DNA of 7,631 bases from Candidatus Omnitrophota bacterium. GTDB lineage: Bacteria > Omnitrophota > Omnitrophia > Omnitrophales > Aquincolibacteriaceae. Positions within the stretch are counted from its first letter, which is position 1. Every line of letters starts with the position of its first letter. The DNA is taken from assembly GCA_023247135.1 (NCBI GenBank), contig JAHFHB010000086.1:1-7631 (forward strand), in the 5' to 3' direction. The position numbers and the translations under genes are program-made. Below, piece by piece: positions 5,023 to 7,631 of the stretch. The notes beneath the pieces were generated by a model, which saw nothing but the letters and a program-made list of their open reading frames with translations, did no database searches and had not been told where the DNA came from.

Positions 5023-7631
5023 ATGAATAATAAAACACCACGGACCACCGGCTATGCGCTTTTTTACCGCATTATTGCGCTCACGCTCTGCGTGTGTTTA
5101 CTCGCAACGGATGTAGCTCGCGCCAGTCCGTCCGCAGCGCCAGCGCGGCCGGCTTCTCGCCATGACGCACCGCTCTCGATTTCGATTCCCCCGGCTTTAG
5201 GCACCCTCGAAACGTCAGTGCAAGGCCCCTCTGGCAAAACGGTTATTTACATTCAGGACGCACACGACTCTCTTGAAGCGCAAGAAAAAATTGCAAAAAT
5301 TATTCATTACCTGGTTGAACATTACGGAATCAAAACTGTTTTTGAGGAAGGTTACGAAGGGCCGGTTCCCACAGACAAATATTTTTCAGGGATCCCAGAC
5401 CCGCAGGTAAAAAGAAAAGTGGCGCATGCGCTGATGGATAAGCTGCTCATCGGCGGCGCGGAGTACGCGCATATCACGCGAAAACAGAATTTTAATCTCA
5501 TCGGCGCAGATAATGTACGGTTGCATCTTGAAAACATCGAATGGTACCGGCAGGCAGCTCTGACGCGTAAAGAAACCAATGCGGATCTGCAGGATTTGTC
5601 GGCGCGGGTTCAAAAACTCGCCGATCGATACCTGCCTAAAGCGGTTAAGGAACAGCTGAAACTGCGTAAGCGCTTTGATGCCGGCGAGCTGGGCTTGCTG
5701 GAATACCTGAAGCGGCTGGGTGCGGTGTGTTCTGTCGAGGCCGGTTCTCTGCTCAGCCGCTATCCGAACATCCTGGCAGTGCTTGCGGCAGAGCGTTCAC
5801 GAGCTCACGAAAGTCTTCGGGCGATCCAGGCAATTCAGCCCCGTGAATTATTCAGCGAAATTGAAGATTTTGAAAACAAACTGGCTGAAGGCTTCTTAAC
5901 AGACAAACAAAACCGTGAGATTTTCCACTATGGAAAAATCCTGAACCAGCTTGTGCGCGTGAGTGCGCTCGAAATTCCTTTCGAAGAGTATGAAGCGATT
6001 CAGGCCACGCTCAAAACTTTTAAAACCGAAGTATTGCTGTCCTTCATCGTGGGCCAAACTCACAGGTCGCTGGCGCTTTCAAAGAAATGGGAAACAAACA
6101 TTCGCCACGCCATGCGTTTTTACGAATTAGCCGAAGAACGTGATGCCGCCGTCGAAGCCGCTCTAAAAAAATATTTGCACTCGTCATTGCAAGCCCCGGC
6201 ACTGATGCGCCGGGGCCGCAAAGCGATGCAAGCAGAGGCATCGTCATTGCGAGGAGTTTCAGACGACGAAGCAATCTCAGCGCCTGCCATCCTCGTCTTT
6301 GGCGGATTTCACAAACAAAACATCGAAACCCTTCTGCGCCGGAACGGATTTAACTACTGCATCATTACCCCGCGAATCTCAAAAGACGAACCGCGCCATA
6401 AAGCGCTGTACCGCACGCTCATGGCCGCGAGTATTCCCGGCTACCAAGCGCCAACCAGCATGCGCACAGCCACGCGTTACGCACCCATCTTCGAGACCGC
6501 CGAGTTTTTAGGCCAGCGCGAGCATGTTGAAGCCGTCATCGCGGATGAAGTAGCGCGCTGGACAGAGCGCCCCGCACCTGTGAAACGCTCTGAAATGCCT
6601 CGCGAGCGGAGTCGCGAGACTTCTCGGGACGCATCGGGGACGATGCGCTCCGAGATGCGCGTCGCGCAAAAAATGCAAACAAAACTCGAAAAAGCAATAC
6701 AAGCGGGGCTTGCTGAACTCGCCAATGATAAGCGCTTTCAAGTCGTGGAAACGGATCAAGCACAGTATGTGATTTATCACCGCAGTGGGTTGTCTCGTGA
6801 AAAAGTTCCGGCGGCAGTTTATTCTAAAGTCGATGCCATTGCGGCAACTCAGCCCGCCGCTAAATCTCAAAGACTCCCAAGATGGCTTAACGCTAAAAAC
6901 CGGCCCTGGTTTTTGCAAGTCCAGCCCGGAGAAAAGCAGAAATCTATTTTTGTCATCGGTCTTGCGCCGGACACAAGTCGCGGCCGCTATTTGCGCCGGG
7001 CTTGGGAACAGACGCTAACCTGGATGGTATTGCCCGTCGCCGTAGTCCTATTTGTCGGTTTTGCGGCATTTCATTTTTCAACGGCATTGGCCCTTGCATT
7101 GCTTTCGGTTGTTTCTTTGGGGCCGATTTATGCACCGGTGAAATTTAAAACGGTTCTCAGTCAGTGGGCCATGCTCAACTTTTTTACCCCGGTGCGGGGT
7201 CTCAAAAATGCGGCGGCAGCACACAAGCTTGAGGGGTTTGTCGCACCGCGGCTTAGAAGCAAGCTGGGGCGTAAACCGGTCATTTTAGTTGATGCCGGAG
7301 GTACGGCGTATGGCCCCCTCGCGGCCTATTTAAAATCAGCGAGGTTACGGCTCCGCACATTTGCCTTCCATCGAGTGCTTGGATTTCTATTTACCCTGCG
7401 CTGGGCGGCTCTCCATCAGACAGGTGAGATTAGCCGGCAGCGCATGGGGGCTGACGATTTTATTTTGCCTGCTGGGGCAAATGCCGGCCAACCGTATTTT
7501 TACCACATTTATGGGTTCAAACATTCATTCCACCCCCCAAAAGCGCTTGGTAAAAAAAACCGGCGTGTTTTCGATGAGGAAGTAAAGGCCCTGCTTCCGC
7601 TGGTCCACTGGCTGCCCAAAAGCAACCGGGA
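5023..7631 (+). CDS. Large exported protein with a TraB/GumN/ChaN-like N-terminal domain (partial, runs off right edge)
   Basis: One frame stays open for 869 codons to the window end. Residues 1-34 form a signal peptide: basic start, hydrophobic 16-29, and an ARA cleavage site before Ser35. Residues about 70-440 show the layout of the TraB/GumN/ChaN-like (TIKI) fold: strand with histidine VIYIQDAH (74-81), acidic VFEEGYEG (106-113), a long helical middle, and a late strand with histidine ILVFGGFHKQNI (423-434) followed by a helix, as in GumN's GxH segment. Those members are metal-dependent hydrolases or haem-binding proteins; the activity here is unknown. A charged linker (about 515-560) follows, then two adjacent hydrophobic stretches (667-706) and an unidentified domain containing VILVDAGGTAYGPL (753-766). 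In-frame palindromic repeats occupy 387-419 and about 526-544. No ribosome site precedes ATG 5023, and the C-terminus is not visible. Confidence 0.8.
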   Translation, partial: MNNKTPRTTGYALFYRIIALTLCVCLLATDVARASPSAAPARPASRHDAPLSISIPPALGTLETSVQGPSGKTVIYIQDAHDSLEAQEKIAKIIHYLVEHYGIKTVFEEGYEGPVPTDKYFSGIPDPQVKRKVAHALMDKLLIGGAEYAHITRKQNFNLIGADNVRLHLENIEWYRQAALTRKETNADLQDLSARVQKLADRYLPKAVKEQLKLRKRFDAGELGLLEYLKRLGAVCSVEAGSLLSRYPNILAVLAAERSRAHESLRAIQAIQPRELFSEIEDFENKLAEGFLTDKQNREIFHYGKILNQLVRVSALEIPFEEYEAIQATLKTFKTEVLLSFIVGQTHRSLALSKKWETNIRHAMRFYELAEERDAAVEAALKKYLHSSLQAPALMRRGRKAMQAEASSLRGVSDDEAISAPAILVFGGFHKQNIETLLRRNGFNYCIITPRISKDEPRHKALYRTLMAASIPGYQAPTSMRTATRYAPIFETAEFLGQREHVEAVIADEVARWTERPAPVKRSEMPRERSRETSRDASGTMRSEMRVAQKMQTKLEKAIQAGLAELANDKRFQVVETDQAQYVIYHRSGLSREKVPAAVYSKVDAIAATQPAAKSQRLPRWLNAKNRPWFLQVQPGEKQKSIFVIGLAPDTSRGRYLRRAWEQTLTWMVLPVAVVLFVGFAAFHFSTALALALLSVVSLGPIYAPVKFKTVLSQWAMLNFFTPVRGLKNAAAAHKLEGFVAPRLRSKLGRKPVILVDAGGTAYGPLAAYLKSARLRLRTFAFHRVLGFLFTLRWAALHQTGEISRQRMGADDFILPAGANAGQPYFYHIYGFKHSFHPPKALGKKNRRVFDEEVKALLPLVHWLPKSNR
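6181..6230 (+). repeat. In-frame palindromic repeat, first unit
   Basis: It starts TCGTCATTGC, like the unit at 6241. GCCCCGGC (6193-6200) pairs with GCCGGGGC (6209-6216), and an outer TTGC/GCAA pair (6187-6190, 6218-6221) extends the stem. I read it as a diverged member of the same repeat family with a longer inner hairpin. It is translated as part of the large protein, from Ser387 onward, without breaking the frame. Confidence 0.6.
6241..6278 (+). repeat. In-frame palindromic repeat, second unit
   Basis: The first 16 bp and last 15 bp are identical to the intergenic repeat at 1909-1944 read on the opposite strand; only the centre differs, being 2 bp longer here. The outer arms are ATTGC (6246-6250) and GCAAT (6271-6275). 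It is translated as SSLRGVSDDEAIS (407-419), just before the final strand of the TraB/GumN-like domain. Confidence 0.8.
6599..6618. repeat. Hairpin repeat in the linker of the large ORF
   Basis: CTCGCGA (6599-6605) and TCGCGAG (6612-6618) are perfect 7-bp arms around GCGGAG. The translated stretch is Arg/Glu/Ser-rich and lies in the linker, where an inserted palindrome would be tolerated. Confidence 0.6.
6622..6655. repeat. Second hairpin repeat in the linker of the large ORF
   Basis: The outer arms are TCTCGG/CCGAGA (6622-6627, 6650-6655). The inner arms are CGCATCG/CGATGCG (6630-6636, 6641-6647) around GGGA, with a 2-by-2 internal loop. Together with the neighbouring hairpin it makes a block of about 57 bp of palindromic DNA read in frame. 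Confidence 0.65.

Noticed and set aside
6044..6274. Minus-strand ORF opposite the large gene
   Set aside because: Shadow of the large plus-strand frame and of the palindromic repeats, with no recognisable protein features.
7361..7585. Plus-strand 74-codon ORF in another frame, as a possible frameshift in the large gene
   Set aside because: The main frame stays open and reads as plausible protein through this stretch to the window end, so no frameshift is needed.

Overview
The window comes from a bacterial chromosome of intermediate G+C, with short intergenic gaps and one tightly overlapping gene set. No marker here fixes the taxon. A very long secreted protein carrying an 'IYIQDAH...EAQ' motif reminds me of large proteins in uncultivated Omnitrophota genomes. 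That is a weak inference from memory and was not tested.

Layout. (1) 1-1171 is a mobile-looking patch. An approx. 76-bp sequence at the left edge recurs at 1095-1171. The left copy runs into the 3' half of a tRNA-Arg(ACG) gene (62-106). Between the copies lies a complete type II toxin-antitoxin operon, a Phd/YefM-like antitoxin (220-498) followed by a RelE/ParE-like toxin (502-810). Its promoter is overlaid by a perfect 28-bp palindrome (174-201). About 280 bp of A+T-rich DNA follows, holding at most one tiny ORF. (2) 1140-1358 is the 3' end of an unidentified protein gene that has lost its 5' part at the repeat boundary, followed by a terminator-like inverted repeat. (3) 1423-2045 holds tadA (tRNA adenosine deaminase) and tRNA-Ser(GGA), with a dispersed palindromic repeat between them and a terminator-like hairpin after the tRNA. 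(4) 2173-4903 is a three-gene block: a YadG-like ABC ATPase, a YadH-like ABC-2 permease, and the 23S rRNA/tRNA methyltransferase rlmN. They are joined by two 4-base start/stop overlaps (GTGA and ATGA) and so probably form one operon. (5) From 5023 to the right edge one uninterrupted reading frame of at least 869 codons encodes an exported protein. Its first about 450 residues have the layout of the TraB/GumN/ChaN-like fold; a linker, a membrane segment and an unidentified domain follow.

How the genes relate. TadA makes inosine at the wobble position of tRNA-Arg(ACG), and the tRNA fragment at the left edge is from that same tRNA species. The YadG/YadH pair should form an ABC exporter of unknown substrate. 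RlmN methylates A2503 of 23S rRNA and A37 of some tRNAs and has no obvious link to export beyond shared transcription.

The most notable signal is in the large ORF. Palindromic repeat units have been absorbed in frame: two in tandem at 6181-6278, immediately before the last motif of the TraB/GumN-like domain, and two further hairpins at 6599-6655 in the linker. The 6241-6278 unit shares 16-bp and 15-bp end blocks with the intergenic repeat between tadA and tRNA-Ser, which lies in the opposite orientation. This looks like protein-coding exaptation of a dispersed palindromic element, similar in principle to Rickettsia palindromic elements.
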